Source: an uncultured Lachnospiraceae bacterium
Lineage (GTDB): Bacteria > Bacillota > Clostridia > Lachnospirales > Lachnospiraceae
Length of the DNA stretch: 37,029 nucleotides
Reading direction: 5' to 3'
Assembly: GCA_949132985.1 (NCBI GenBank)
Contig: CASCGD010000018.1
Location: 1 to 37,029 of the forward strand
Each line of letters starts with the position of its first letter. Position 1 is the stretch's first letter. The notes below the pieces were generated by a model. The model did no database searches. It was not told the DNA's origin and worked only from the letters and a program-made list of their open reading frames with translations. Shown here one piece after another: positions 25,480-32,894 of this stretch. The position numbers and the translations under genes were made by a program.

Positions 25480-26484
25480 ATGAATGAAACTACAAAGGAT
25501 CTCTGGGTCTTCGTAGAGACGAACGAGGACGGAACCGCAAAAAACGTCGGTCTGGAACTGCTGACACCCGGCAAAAGCCTTGCCGCAAAACAAGGAGGCA
25601 GGCTGGTCGCCGTTATCATTGGAAGCCATGTCACCCCGGCAGTCGACGCCGCAAATGCACAGGGAGCGGATCAAATCATTGTGGTAGAGGGAGAAGAGTA
25701 CGCACACTACAGCACAGACGCATATCAGAGCGCACTCTGCACACTGGCTGAAAAATACGCGCCGGCAAGCATCCTGATCGGTGCGACAAACAACGGACGC
25801 GATCTGGGGCCGCGTGTTTCCTGCCGCTTAAAAACCGGGCTTACTGCCGACTGCACAAGACTTGATATCGATGAGGAGAGCGGAAATGTCGCGTGGACGC
25901 GCCCGGCATTCGGCGGAAATCTGATGGCGACCATTCTCTGCCCCGATCATCGTCCGCAGATCGGAACTGTCCGCCCCGGCGTGTTTAAAAAGAGTGAGCA
26001 GACAACACCTCACGCAGAGATCATAAACGAAGATATCCATGTGGATGCCGAAAAAATCCGCACAAAAGTCCTTGAAATCATCAGGGAACTGGACACGGAA
26101 AATGTTGACCTCGAGGGCGCAGGGATTATCGTGTCGGGTGGCCGTGGCGTAGGCGGCCCGGAGGGCTTTCATGCAATCCGCGATCTGGCGGATGCACTTG
26201 GCGGTGTTGTCGGCGCGTCCCGCGCGGCAGTCGATGCAGGATGGATCGCCCATGCCCACCAGGTCGGACAGACCGGCAAAACCGTCGGTCCAAAGCTCTA
26301 CATCGCCTGCGGTATTTCCGGAGCAATCCAGCACGTTGCAGGTATGAGCAGCGCTGACGTGATCGTTGCGATCAACAAGGATCCCGACGCACCGATCTTT
26401 GATATTGCAGATTACGGTGTCGTAGGAAATCTGTTCGAGGTGATCCCCGTACTGATTGAGGAGATCAGAAAGGCGCGGGCATAG
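25480..26484 (+). CDS. etfA: Electron transfer flavoprotein alpha subunit
   Basis: This 334-residue EtfA has a C-terminal FAD domain with GGRGVGGPEGF, VGASRAAVDAGW, VGQTGKTVGPKLYIACGISGAIQH and NKDPDAPIFDIADYGVVGN, all family landmarks. The N-terminal domain starts LWVFVETN. Start ATG 25480 has AAGGAGA about ten bases upstream, 22 bases after etfB; an in-frame ATG at 25441 overlaps etfB and lacks a site. The pair is followed by the terminator at 26589-26623. Confidence 0.96.
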   Translation: MNETTKDLWVFVETNEDGTAKNVGLELLTPGKSLAAKQGGRLVAVIIGSHVTPAVDAANAQGADQIIVVEGEEYAHYSTDAYQSALCTLAEKYAPASILIGATNNGRDLGPRVSCRLKTGLTADCTRLDIDEESGNVAWTRPAFGGNLMATILCPDHRPQIGTVRPGVFKKSEQTTPHAEIINEDIHVDAEKIRTKVLEIIRELDTENVDLEGAGIIVSGGRGVGGPEGFHAIRDLADALGGVVGASRAAVDAGWIAHAHQVGQTGKTVGPKLYIACGISGAIQHVAGMSSADVIVAINKDPDAPIFDIADYGVVGNLFEVIPVLIEEIRKARA

Positions 26485-26588
26485 CAGTCATTTTCATTTA
26501 CCTGTCGCCTGTATTGAAAAATCGCCCCGGGAAACATTTCTGCCGAAAACTGCTCCAGCCAGAGCGTTTTTCGTCCCCTCAAAAAAGA

Positions 26589-26623
26589 AGCCGACGCATT
26601 CATGTGCATCGGCTCCTTTTTTT
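26589..26623. terminator. Terminator of etfBA, probably bidirectional
   Basis: Stem AGCCGACGCA/TGCATCGGCT (26589-26598, 26605-26614; one mismatch) followed by seven T (26617-26623) on the plus strand and preceded by six A, so it can also end the convergent minus-strand transcript. Confidence 0.85.
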
Positions 26624-27285
26624 CAGACCGTTCTTTTCATATCATAATACCCCATCAGCACCGCCCACACATAGGCACAGGTTTTCGGTATCATGAGCAT
26701 ACCGATCACGGGGATTGTATCTGCAAACAGCACGACCGGGATATAAAATCCGAAGCTCAGCGTAACCGCCAGCCACATAAACCGAAACGCTCTGTCATCC
26801 GTTTCGCGCGCCTTTTTAAAATAGAGCACAACGATCAAAAGCCCCATCAGCACAAATGGAATGTTCCGGTATATTCCCCACGACAGCGGCGCATCTGCGG
26901 ACGTCCACGCATTTTGCGGAAACAGACACAGGGCAATCCGCGCAGCCGCCAAAGCGCCAACGCATGCCGTCAGAGCCTTTTTCTCCCGCACATGGTAGCG
27001 GGTACGCCACACAAAATAGAACAGCACATAAAACAGGGTCATCGTTATCGAGGTAACAAATTTTCCGATCCCCAGCGCCGCAGTATCATGTTCCAGGCCT
27101 TCCGTGCACAGCGCATAGGCGCGGGGAAGCAGGTGGAATGCGTCTCCGGCTCCGAGAATCACCGCCATCGCCCCGAACATGGCATACTGCTTTTCCCCGC
27201 GGCTTTTGCGGATCATCCTGATCCCGACCGTGATGACCAGCGTCAGATACACCAGATCAAAGATTGTCTCCATCACTGCCTGCAT
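26623..27285 (-). CDS. Polytopic membrane protein of unknown function
   Basis: This 220-residue protein has six or seven hydrophobic segments, beginning at about residues 6-25 (FDLVYLTLVITVGI). Short basic loops lie between them (RMIRKSRGEK, RTRYHVREKK, FKKARETDDR). No catalytic motif or transporter family was recognised. ATG 27285 is used because AAGGAG lies just upstream; ATG 27273 is an alternative. It is the last gene of the run after asnS, 26 bases downstream, and its stop reaches the shared terminator. Confidence 0.75.
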   Translation of the reverse strand: MQAVMETIFDLVYLTLVITVGIRMIRKSRGEKQYAMFGAMAVILGAGDAFHLLPRAYALCTEGLEHDTAALGIGKFVTSITMTLFYVLFYFVWRTRYHVREKKALTACVGALAAARIALCLFPQNAWTSADAPLSWGIYRNIPFVLMGLLIVVLYFKKARETDDRAFRFMWLAVTLSFGFYIPVVLFADTIPVIGMLMIPKTCAYVWAVLMGYYDMKRTV

Positions 27286-27311
27286 ACTTCTCCTTTCTCC
27301 CGCCAACCGTC

Positions 27312-28703
27312 CTACAGCTCACAGTTATTGACGGTCCGCGGGAACGGAACCACGTCACGGATATTACTCATGCCGGTCAGGTACATCACACATCGCTCAA
27401 AGCCCAGCCCAAAGCCTGCATGGCGGGCGCTTCCGAATCTGCGCAGATCGAGATAGAAGCCGTAATCTTCCTCATTAAGCCCCATCTCCCGGATACGTGC
27501 CATCAGCTTATCATAGTCGTCCTCCCTCTGGGAACCGCCGATAATTTCACCGATACCCGGCACGAGACAGTCCACCGCCGCCACGGTTTTTCCGTCGTCG
27601 TTTTGCTTCATATAAAACGCCTTGATCTCCTTGGGGTAATCGGTGACGAACACCGGACGCTTATATACCTCCTCGGTCAGATAACGCTCGTGCTCTGTCT
27701 GCAGATCCACGCCCCATGAAACCTTATACTCGAATTTATCGTTATTTTTCTCCAGAATCCCGATCGCCTCGGTGTAGGTCACCCGCGCAAATTCTGATTC
27801 CGCCACATGTTTCAGCCGCTCCAAAAGTCCTTTGTCGATAAAGCTGTTAAAAAATTTCATTTCCTCCGGCGCATGCTCCAGCACATAGTTGATGATATAT
27901 TTCAGCATATCCTCGGCCACGTCCATATCATCTTTCAGATCCGCAAACGCCATCTCCGGCTCAATCATCCAAAATTCCGCCGCATGACGGGTCGTATTGG
28001 AGTTTTCCGCCCGGAAGGTCGGCCCGAAGGTATAAACATTTTTAAAGGCCATGGCATAGGTCTCAGCGTTGAGCTGACCGCTGACCGTGAGGTTCGTGGG
28101 CTTTCCGAAAAAATCCTGGCGAAAATCCACATCCCCCTCCGCCGTATGGGAAACGTTGTTTAGATCCAGCGTCGTCACCCGGAACATCTCGCCTGCACCC
28201 TCGCAGTCGCTTCCGGTGATAATCGGCGTATGCACATACACAAAATCCCGCTCCTGGAAAAACTTGTGGAGCGCATAGGCGAGCAGTGAGCGAACGCGGA
28301 ATACTGCCTCAAACGTGTTCGTGCGGGGACGCAGATGCGAGATCGTGCGCAGATATTCAAAGCTGTGCTTCTTTTTCTGCAGCGGATAGGTCGGGTCGGA
28401 AACGCCCTCCACCACTACATTTGCCGCCTGAATCTCGAAGGGCTGCTTTGCCTGCGGCGTCGCCACCAACTCGCCCTCCACGATGATCGCCGCGCCCACG
28501 TTGAGCTTGCTGATCTCGTCAAAATTTGACAGGCCGTCGCCATAAACCACCTGAACCGGCTCAAAAAATGTTCCGTCGTTGACCACGATAAAACCAAAAT
28601 TTTTCGAATTGCGGTTGCTGCGCACCCAGCCGCCTACCTTCACCTGCTTTCCAAAATACTCGTCCCTGTTTTTAAACAGATCCCTCACGTTTGTCAAATC
28701 CAT
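27312..28703 (-). CDS. asnS: Asparaginyl-tRNA synthetase
   Basis: This 463-residue class IIb aminoacyl-tRNA synthetase charges tRNA-Asn. The N-terminal OB-fold anticodon-binding domain carries [22 protein letters not shown]. The catalytic core has motif 2 [24 protein letters not shown] and motif 3 [15 protein letters not shown] near the C-terminus. Start ATG 28703 gives the standard family length and has GAGGAG eight bases upstream; an in-frame extension to 28781 is not needed. It lies 58 bases downstream of the trigger-factor-like lipoprotein on the same strand. Confidence 0.97.
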   Translation of the reverse strand: MDLTNVRDLFKNRDEYFGKQVKVGGWVRSNRNSKNFGFIVVNDGTFFEPVQVVYGDGLSNFDEISKLNVGAAIIVEGELVATPQAKQPFEIQAANVVVEGVSDPTYPLQKKKHSFEYLRTISHLRPRTNTFEAVFRVRSLLAYALHKFFQERDFVYVHTPIITGSDCEGAGEMFRVTTLDLNNVSHTAEGDVDFRQDFFGKPTNLTVSGQLNAETYAMAFKNVYTFGPTFRAENSNTTRHAAEFWMIEPEMAFADLKDDMDVAEDMLKYIINYVLEHAPEEMKFFNSFIDKGLLERLKHVAESEFARVTYTEAIGILEKNNDKFEYKVSWGVDLQTEHERYLTEEVYKRPVFVTDYPKEIKAFYMKQNDDGKTVAAVDCLVPGIGEIIGGSQREDDYDKLMARIREMGLNEEDYGFYLDLRRFGSARHAGFGLGFERCVMYLTGMSNIRDVVPFPRTVNNCEL

Positions 28704-28761
28704 GTTTTCATCTCCTCTTTTCACTTCTATATTTTCCATTGCAAAATTCACTGCGAATACG

Positions 28762-29928
28762 CTACTCGGCCTCATCCGCATTTTTACCCGTATAAGAAAA
28801 ACTGCATTTCTCCACCAGATTGGTGAGTGTATTCGTCAAAAGATAACGGTTTTCCAGATACGTCCTGCCATCCTCATAGTCGCTGTCATACGCCTTATAC
28901 AGCGCATCCTCGCTCTCATAATTTCCGTTTGTCATCATCTCCGAAATATATTGTGCATAGCCCTCCTCGTCGATGGTCTCACCTTCCGCCTTCGCAAGCG
29001 CCTCCAGCGTCAGCTCGTCGTCCAGATTTTCCGACATCTCCTTTGTAATAGTCTCCTTAAACTCCTCCTCGGTCATGTTGTACTTGCTGCTCAGCACATC
29101 CGGGAGTGTCGTTCCATCCGTACAGTTCTGGTTCGTAAACTGCTGGATATACTGATCGACCTTCATCTCCAACAGGCCATCGGGTACTGCCACCTTACTG
29201 TTTTCCATAAGCTGGTCCAGTGCCGCCGCACGCTCCGCCACAACACGGTTTTCCTCGCTGTCCTCGTTCATATAACTCTCTGTCTCGCTATAGAGCGCCT
29301 CCACGCTCTCCATGCCGTCGAAATTGCTGGTGACAAAATCGTCGGTCAGCTTGTCATATGTGACGATTTCTTTGTCCACAATTTTGTTGACCGTAACGGT
29401 AAACACCACCTTTGCGCCCGCCAGCTCCGCAGACTGATAATTTTCCGGGAAGGTCAGGTTCAGATCACGCGTTTCCCCCACCTTCGCACCAATAAGTCCG
29501 TCCTCAAAGCCGTCGATAAAGCTGTCCGATCCGATCTCCAGCACATGCCCCTCGGCCGTGCCGCCGTCAAATGCGACGCCGTCCTTCTTTCCCTCGTAAT
29601 CGATGTCTACACAATCGCCGTCTTCCACCACCTGCTTGTCCGTGTCGGTATAATTCGGATAGTAGGTCAGCATGTCGTTGATGTAGCTTATCACATCCTC
29701 CTCGCTCACCTCGAAATCACCTGCAACCTCCACAGACATCCCCTCATAGCTGCCCAGAGTAACGTACTTTTCCACCTCGTAGGATCGAATCTCGTTTTTT
29801 TCGCTGACGTTCCCGTTACCCTCTCCGCTGCCGCTCCCGCAGCCCGTCACACAAACGGCCAGCGCAAGCCCTGCGGCTGCAAGCCATTTCCTCTTCAAAT
29901 TTTTTCCCGCCTTATCCATATGTCTCAT
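28762..29928 (-). CDS. Trigger-factor-like FKBP-domain lipoprotein (peptidyl-prolyl isomerase)
   Basis: This protein of about 388 residues has an N-terminal signal and lipobox VTGC. An FKBP-type prolyl isomerase domain follows ([20 protein letters not shown], then [17 protein letters not shown]). A helical C-terminal part resembles trigger factor ([27 protein letters not shown]). It lacks the ribosome-binding N-domain of cytosolic Tig. This arrangement is known in clostridia as an exported, membrane-held foldase; clients are not known. ATG 29928 has AAGGA about 12 bases upstream; a TTG 21 bases earlier is a weaker alternative. A short palindrome CTGTGA-CTTT-TCACAG (29975-29990) lies in its leader. 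Confidence 0.88.
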   Translation of the reverse strand: MRHMDKAGKNLKRKWLAAAGLALAVCVTGCGSGSGEGNGNVSEKNEIRSYEVEKYVTLGSYEGMSVEVAGDFEVSEEDVISYINDMLTYYPNYTDTDKQVVEDGDCVDIDYEGKKDGVAFDGGTAEGHVLEIGSDSFIDGFEDGLIGAKVGETRDLNLTFPENYQSAELAGAKVVFTVTVNKIVDKEIVTYDKLTDDFVTSNFDGMESVEALYSETESYMNEDSEENRVVAERAAALDQLMENSKVAVPDGLLEMKVDQYIQQFTNQNCTDGTTLPDVLSSKYNMTEEEFKETITKEMSENLDDELTLEALAKAEGETIDEEGYAQYISEMMTNGNYESEDALYKAYDSDYEDGRTYLENRYLLTNTLTNLVEKCSFSYTGKNADEAE

Positions 29929-30068
29929 ATTTTTTGTACTTCCTTTCAACTCATTTTACTTTCCGGCAAATCCTCTGTGACTTTTCACAGATGAGAAACC
30001 GATCACAGTAGCAATCCTTCTGCTATCTGTACATATTATCATACTAAACAGCAACTGAAAAGGATTTA

Positions 30069-30097
30069 TTGATTTTTGTCCCGGAGAATGATACAAT
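30069..30097 (+). promoter_or_regulatory. Promoter of the one-helix membrane protein gene
   Basis: TTGATT (30069-30074), 17-base spacer, TACAAT (30092-30097), a good sigma-A match about 64 bases before the start codon. Confidence 0.65.
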
Positions 30098-30160
30098 GTA
30101 GGACAGTTCAGTCATTCCATGCCGGCCGGCGAAGCGGCTGATGAAAAAGGAGGATAAATT

Positions 30161-30610
30161 ATGTCAACACCCATGATCGTATTATTAGTTATTCTGGCCG
30201 TTTTGATTGTCACGGTCATCGTCCTGTACTTCTTAGGGAAAAAAATGCAGAAAAAAAAGGAGGAGCAGGACGCGCAGATGGCAGCCATCGCGCAGACCAT
30301 TCCGATGCTCGTCATAGATAAAAAGAAAATGAAACTCGTGGATTCGGGGCTGCCTCAGGCCGTTCTCGACCAGACCCCCAAGATGATGCGCCGCTCCAAG
30401 ATGCCTGTCGTCAAGGCAAAGGTCGGACCCAAGGTGACAACCTTCCTCTGCGACGGCGAGATCTTCGATCAGATTCCGGTCAAACAGCAGATCAAGGCAA
30501 CCGTCAGCGGCCTCTACATCACTTCTATCAAGGGCATGCGCGGTCCTCTGGAAACCGCTCCCAAGAAAAAGGGCTTTATGGCAAAATTGAAGGAGAAGGC
30601 CGGAATGTAA
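30161..30610 (+). CDS. Small single-pass membrane protein of unknown function
   Basis: This 149-residue protein has one N-terminal transmembrane helix (about residues 4-25, with the run VLLVILAVLIVTVIVLYFL). A very basic stretch KKMQKKKEE and a compact cytoplasmic domain (about 45-130) follow, and the tail is lysine-rich. I recognise no named domain. AAGGAGGA precedes the start, and it has its own promoter and a terminator at 30698-30741, so it is a single-gene unit. The N-out/C-in topology is predicted from charge distribution only. Confidence 0.75.
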   Translation: MSTPMIVLLVILAVLIVTVIVLYFLGKKMQKKKEEQDAQMAAIAQTIPMLVIDKKKMKLVDSGLPQAVLDQTPKMMRRSKMPVVKAKVGPKVTTFLCDGEIFDQIPVKQQIKATVSGLYITSIKGMRGPLETAPKKKGFMAKLKEKAGM

Positions 30611-30697
30611 TAGTGCCGGTGTACTCCGAACTAAGAACATCAAAAAACGCGGCTGAAAAATCCGTAAATTCAGCTCAACGATTCCCAATGATCATGA

Positions 30698-30741
30698 CAG
30701 GGGCAGATATGGCTTGCGCAAGCCGCATCTGTCCCTGTTTT
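30698..30741 (+). terminator. Terminator after the one-helix membrane protein gene
   Basis: Long hairpin: CAGGGGCAGAT (30698-30708) pairs with ATCTGTCCCTG (30727-30737) around an inner palindrome GGCTTGCGCAAGCC, then TTTT. Little else is seen in 30611-30820. Confidence 0.75.
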
Positions 30742-30820
30742 GGCCTGTCTGTCTCCCGGCATCCCCGCTTTCACCTGCCAAAGGCAGAAACACATCCCGC
30801 CTTTGCAATCTTTTGTGTTG

Positions 30821-31750
30821 TCATTTTATGCACCTCTCCCTCAAAGATTTCACCCTGCGCTCTGTGATTTGGTCGTCTCCGGTAATTTTCCCGCACAAAA
30901 GCGGTGCATTCACATCATACATCTGACAGCTGCGGGCCACGGCTTCCGGGCTGCCGTTTGCATAGCAGTAAACGCATCCGTTTTTACACGTATTGTACGT
31001 GCCGACCTCAACGCTTTCCATGCATCCGCATTCTTTTCTCTGGTTTTTATCCTTTGCCCCGCGAATCCTGCATCCTGTGAGCCGCTCGATGAGCGCCTGA
31101 TCCATGCAGCTATGATGCCCGATTCCGCAGGAGGACAAGTCAAGCGCCTCCGCGCAGGTAGCGACCTTCATCCCGTTTTCACCCGCCATCCGGGCAAGCT
31201 CGCCTGCAAATTTAAGAAGCTCCCGCTCCTCCGGGAAAAAAGGATGCAGTGCTTTCATACCAGCCCGATTTTTCGCATACAGATCCACAAAGCTGATCAC
31301 ACACTGTTCCGTGAAGCCCCGCAGCGCCTCCGCAATCTGTCCGAACGCTTTTAAATGGTATCCCTGGCTGTATCTTTCCGTAAACAGAATCGGGTCGTAG
31401 CGCCAGATGACCCTCTCCTTTCCGATTTTTTCCGACAGCCTCCGAAAGACGGGAAGCATCCGCGCTTTCTTGTGCGGGACGTGCGGCTCCACATCGCCCC
31501 CGTAGCCGGTAAGGGTGAATTGAAAATAAAATACGTAATCCTTTAACTCATCCAGCCTTTCAAGCATCGGCTCCGGGTTTTTCGTCCAGAATACAATGCA
31601 GTCCACCACCTCCGGGGACAGGTTGATTTTGCTGATCTGGTGCGCATTCATCGGATTGCGGACGTACAGATACCCTTCCTTTATTCTGTTGAAAAACCAA
31701 TCGCAGTAGTAATTCGGAATGTCCGTTCTGCGGCTGACGCTTAAAATCAC
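30821..31750 (-). CDS. DUF1848 family protein
   Basis: This protein of about 309 residues begins VILSVSRRTDIPNYYCDWFFNR, the hallmark N-terminus of DUF1848. Inner blocks are VFWTKNPEP, YYFQFTLTGYG-like, VIWRYDPILFT and a C-terminal cysteine-rich part with ECGCMESVEVGTYNTCKNGCVYCYAN. The CxxxxxCxxC-like cluster recalls iron-sulfur or radical-SAM-type proteins; this role is inferred, not established. GTG 31750 is chosen because AAGGA lies nine bases upstream and it gives the family length; a longer frame to 31861 runs into the miniature element. A promoter spanning that element's end lies upstream (31833-31861). Confidence 0.85.
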   Translation of the reverse strand: MILSVSRRTDIPNYYCDWFFNRIKEGYLYVRNPMNAHQISKINLSPEVVDCIVFWTKNPEPMLERLDELKDYVFYFQFTLTGYGGDVEPHVPHKKARMLPVFRRLSEKIGKERVIWRYDPILFTERYSQGYHLKAFGQIAEALRGFTEQCVISFVDLYAKNRAGMKALHPFFPEERELLKFAGELARMAGENGMKVATCAEALDLSSCGIGHHSCMDQALIERLTGCRIRGAKDKNQRKECGCMESVEVGTYNTCKNGCVYCYANGSPEAVARSCQMYDVNAPLLCGKITGDDQITERRVKSLRERCIK

Positions 31751-31832
31751 GGTATCGGTTCCTTTCCGGTTTTCCCACACAGACAGGCACCTGAAAATAT
31801 GCTCTGTCCAGGCACCCGCTCCACAATATTTT

Positions 31833-31861
31833 ATTCTATTACTATGGCGGTTAAATATCAA
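31833..31861 (-). promoter_or_regulatory. Hybrid promoter formed at the left end of the miniature element
   Basis: On the minus strand TTGATA (31856-31861, inside the element), 17-base spacer made of the terminal repeat, and TAGAAT (31833-31838, straddling the TA flank). It reads outward toward the DUF1848 gene 83 bases away. Confidence 0.6.
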
Positions 31862-31998
31862 TGAATTTTACGCAGAATAAATTTTTATTCTGCAAGGAAA
31901 AAGATTGCGCTGTAGCGAGTGCTGCAGCGATTGATGACAACACAGCAGATAGAAATTTATACAAGTAAAAACGTCGATATTTAACCGCCATAGTAATA
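31837..31998. mobile_element. 162-bp miniature inverted-repeat element (MITE) with TA flanks
   Basis: Perfect inverted ends: 31837-31859 and 31976-31998 are complementary over 23 bases, including the outer TA on each side. Read as TA plus a 21-base terminal repeat starting TTACTATGGCGG, the TA pair fits the target duplication of IS630/Tc1-mariner elements. No transposase is encoded. The interior has a hairpin GCAGAATA...TATTCTGC. The element splits the gap between DUF1848 and the YcxB-like gene. The flanks 31751-31836 and 31999-32155 hold promoters and leaders only. Confidence 0.85.
31851..31991 (-). CDS. 46-residue ORF running from terminal repeat to terminal repeat of the MITE
   Basis: ATG 31991 and stop TAA 31851-31853 both lie inside the terminal repeats, so the frame spans almost the whole element. 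The product has a basic start (MAVKYRRFYLYK), a hydrophobic stretch (about 13-28, FLSAVLSSIAAALATA) and a polar tail, like a signal peptide or small membrane peptide. No clear ribosome binding site precedes the ATG, and no family is recognised. Either a coincidence of the element's sequence or a conserved element-borne peptide. Confidence 0.3.
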   Translation of the reverse strand: MAVKYRRFYLYKFLSAVLSSIAAALATAQSFSLQNKNLFCVKFIDI

Positions 31999-32002
31999 TT
32001 AT
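31974..32002 (+). promoter_or_regulatory. Hybrid promoter at the right end of the miniature element
   Basis: TCGATA (31974-31979), 17-base spacer through the terminal repeat, TATTAT (31997-32002) straddling the TA flank. It points outward toward the YcxB-like gene; weaker -35 than the left copy. Confidence 0.45.
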
Positions 32003-32072
32003 AAATCAGGCAGGATATAAAATCAAATATCTGACGGGAACCATGCGGACATGAGAACCGTATAACCAAAAC

Positions 32073-32101
32073 TGGACATTCCTCCTCAATTCATATAAAA
32101 T
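32073..32101 (+). promoter_or_regulatory. Promoter of the YcxB-like gene
   Basis: TGGACA (32073-32078), 17-base spacer, TAAAAT (32096-32101), 54 bases before the start codon; independent of the element-borne promoter. Confidence 0.6.
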
Positions 32102-32155
32102 GTTATTTATACAGAAAAAACGGCAGTAGATTTTTCGATTGGAGAATGCAATAAC

Positions 32156-32683
32156 ATGAAATACCATATCACCATAAACGACGACGATTACCTGAAATTT
32201 AACATTTTTTACGCCCGGCACTCCTGGAACGGAAAACACTCCGTGCGCATCGCGCAGCTTTTAATGCCGGTTTTATCCGTTCTCGTTCTTCTGTTTTTCA
32301 CACTCGCCGGCTTTAAGCCCGGGTTTATCCTCACGGAGGCAGCCTGCCTGACTGCATTATCGGTTTTCTGGGTGCTGCGCGCTCCGAAAATGCTGGAAAA
32401 AAATGTTCGCAATCATATCGAACGCCTGCGGAAAAACGGAAAGCTCCCGTACCACGCCTGCTCGGAAATCGAATTTCTGGAACCCATGATCGTCGAGCGA
32501 TATGATCAGGGCGTATTTTGCCTGAACTATGCGGACATCGAGGAACTCTGCTTTGAAGACGATGATATTTACATTTTTTATACGGCGATACAGGCGCTGA
32601 TCATTCCCTGCCACTGCCTGGGGGCAGACAAAAACCGCGTCATCGAATTTCTTGTGGAAAAATGCAAAAAAAATTTTGAGTGA
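32156..32683 (+). CDS. YcxB-like family membrane protein
   Basis: This 175-residue protein has an N-terminal segment with ITINDDDYLKFNIFYARHS, two close transmembrane helices (about 35-52 and 55-73) and a cytoplasmic C-terminal domain of the YcxB-like type (about 85-170, including FLEPMIVERY and IPCHCLG). Proteins of this family are widespread in Firmicutes with no known function. GGAG lies about 11 bases before ATG 32156, a loose spacing. A decayed gene fragment begins nine bases after its stop. Confidence 0.8.
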   Translation: MKYHITINDDDYLKFNIFYARHSWNGKHSVRIAQLLMPVLSVLVLLFFTLAGFKPGFILTEAACLTALSVFWVLRAPKMLEKNVRNHIERLRKNGKLPYHACSEIEFLEPMIVERYDQGVFCLNYADIEELCFEDDDIYIFYTAIQALIIPCHCLGADKNRVIEFLVEKCKKNFE

Positions 32684-32691
32684 AAGAGTGA

Positions 32692-32885
32692 TGGGAAAGT
32701 AATGACGAAGTGACATTGATTGCCCGTCCATCCCGCTTTGAAAAGACGCTGAACCTGAGTATGATGGAATATTTTTTCTCGAACGACCATGCAAACAGAG
32801 GGGATCTGTCCGATACGGTATCCCCTCAAACTGCATTCACACCTACGGCTTTGCGTTCGAGGGGAAAACCGTGCTCATCGGATAA
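32692..32885 (+). pseudogene. Remnant of an AAA-ATPase-like / DUF1703 gene
   Basis: Frame 1 (32692-32808) reads NDEVTLIARPSRFEKTLNLS, matching the P-loop block VTLxTRPRRFGKTLNLSM of the AAA-ATPase-like proteins that carry a C-terminal PD-(D/E)XK-type nuclease domain. The P-loop glycine is Glu here. Another frame (about 32832-32885) reads IHTYGFAFEGKTVLIG and a stop, like the end of the same family (xxYGIAFxGKxxxV). About 400 residues between the two are missing and the frames disagree, so this is an internally deleted, frameshifted relic. Identification relies on memory of the family motifs. Confidence 0.6.
32798..32827 (-). terminator. Possible terminator of the BlaI/BlaR-like operon
   Basis: GAGGGGAT (32798-32805) pairs perfectly with ATCCCCTC (32820-32827), with a small inner CCG/CGG pair. 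On the minus strand only TGTTTG follows, a weak U-run. It lies inside the decayed AAA-ATPase fragment, 68 bases past the BlaR-like stop. Confidence 0.4.
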
Positions 32886-32894
32886 AGCCGGCGG

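Noticed and set aside
26602..27456. 284-codon plus-strand frame opposite the membrane protein and asnS
   Set aside because: Antisense shadow that also runs through a terminator hairpin.
28579..29994. 471-codon plus-strand frame opposite the trigger-factor-like gene
   Set aside because: Antisense to a well-supported lipoprotein gene; no motifs, no ribosome binding site of note.
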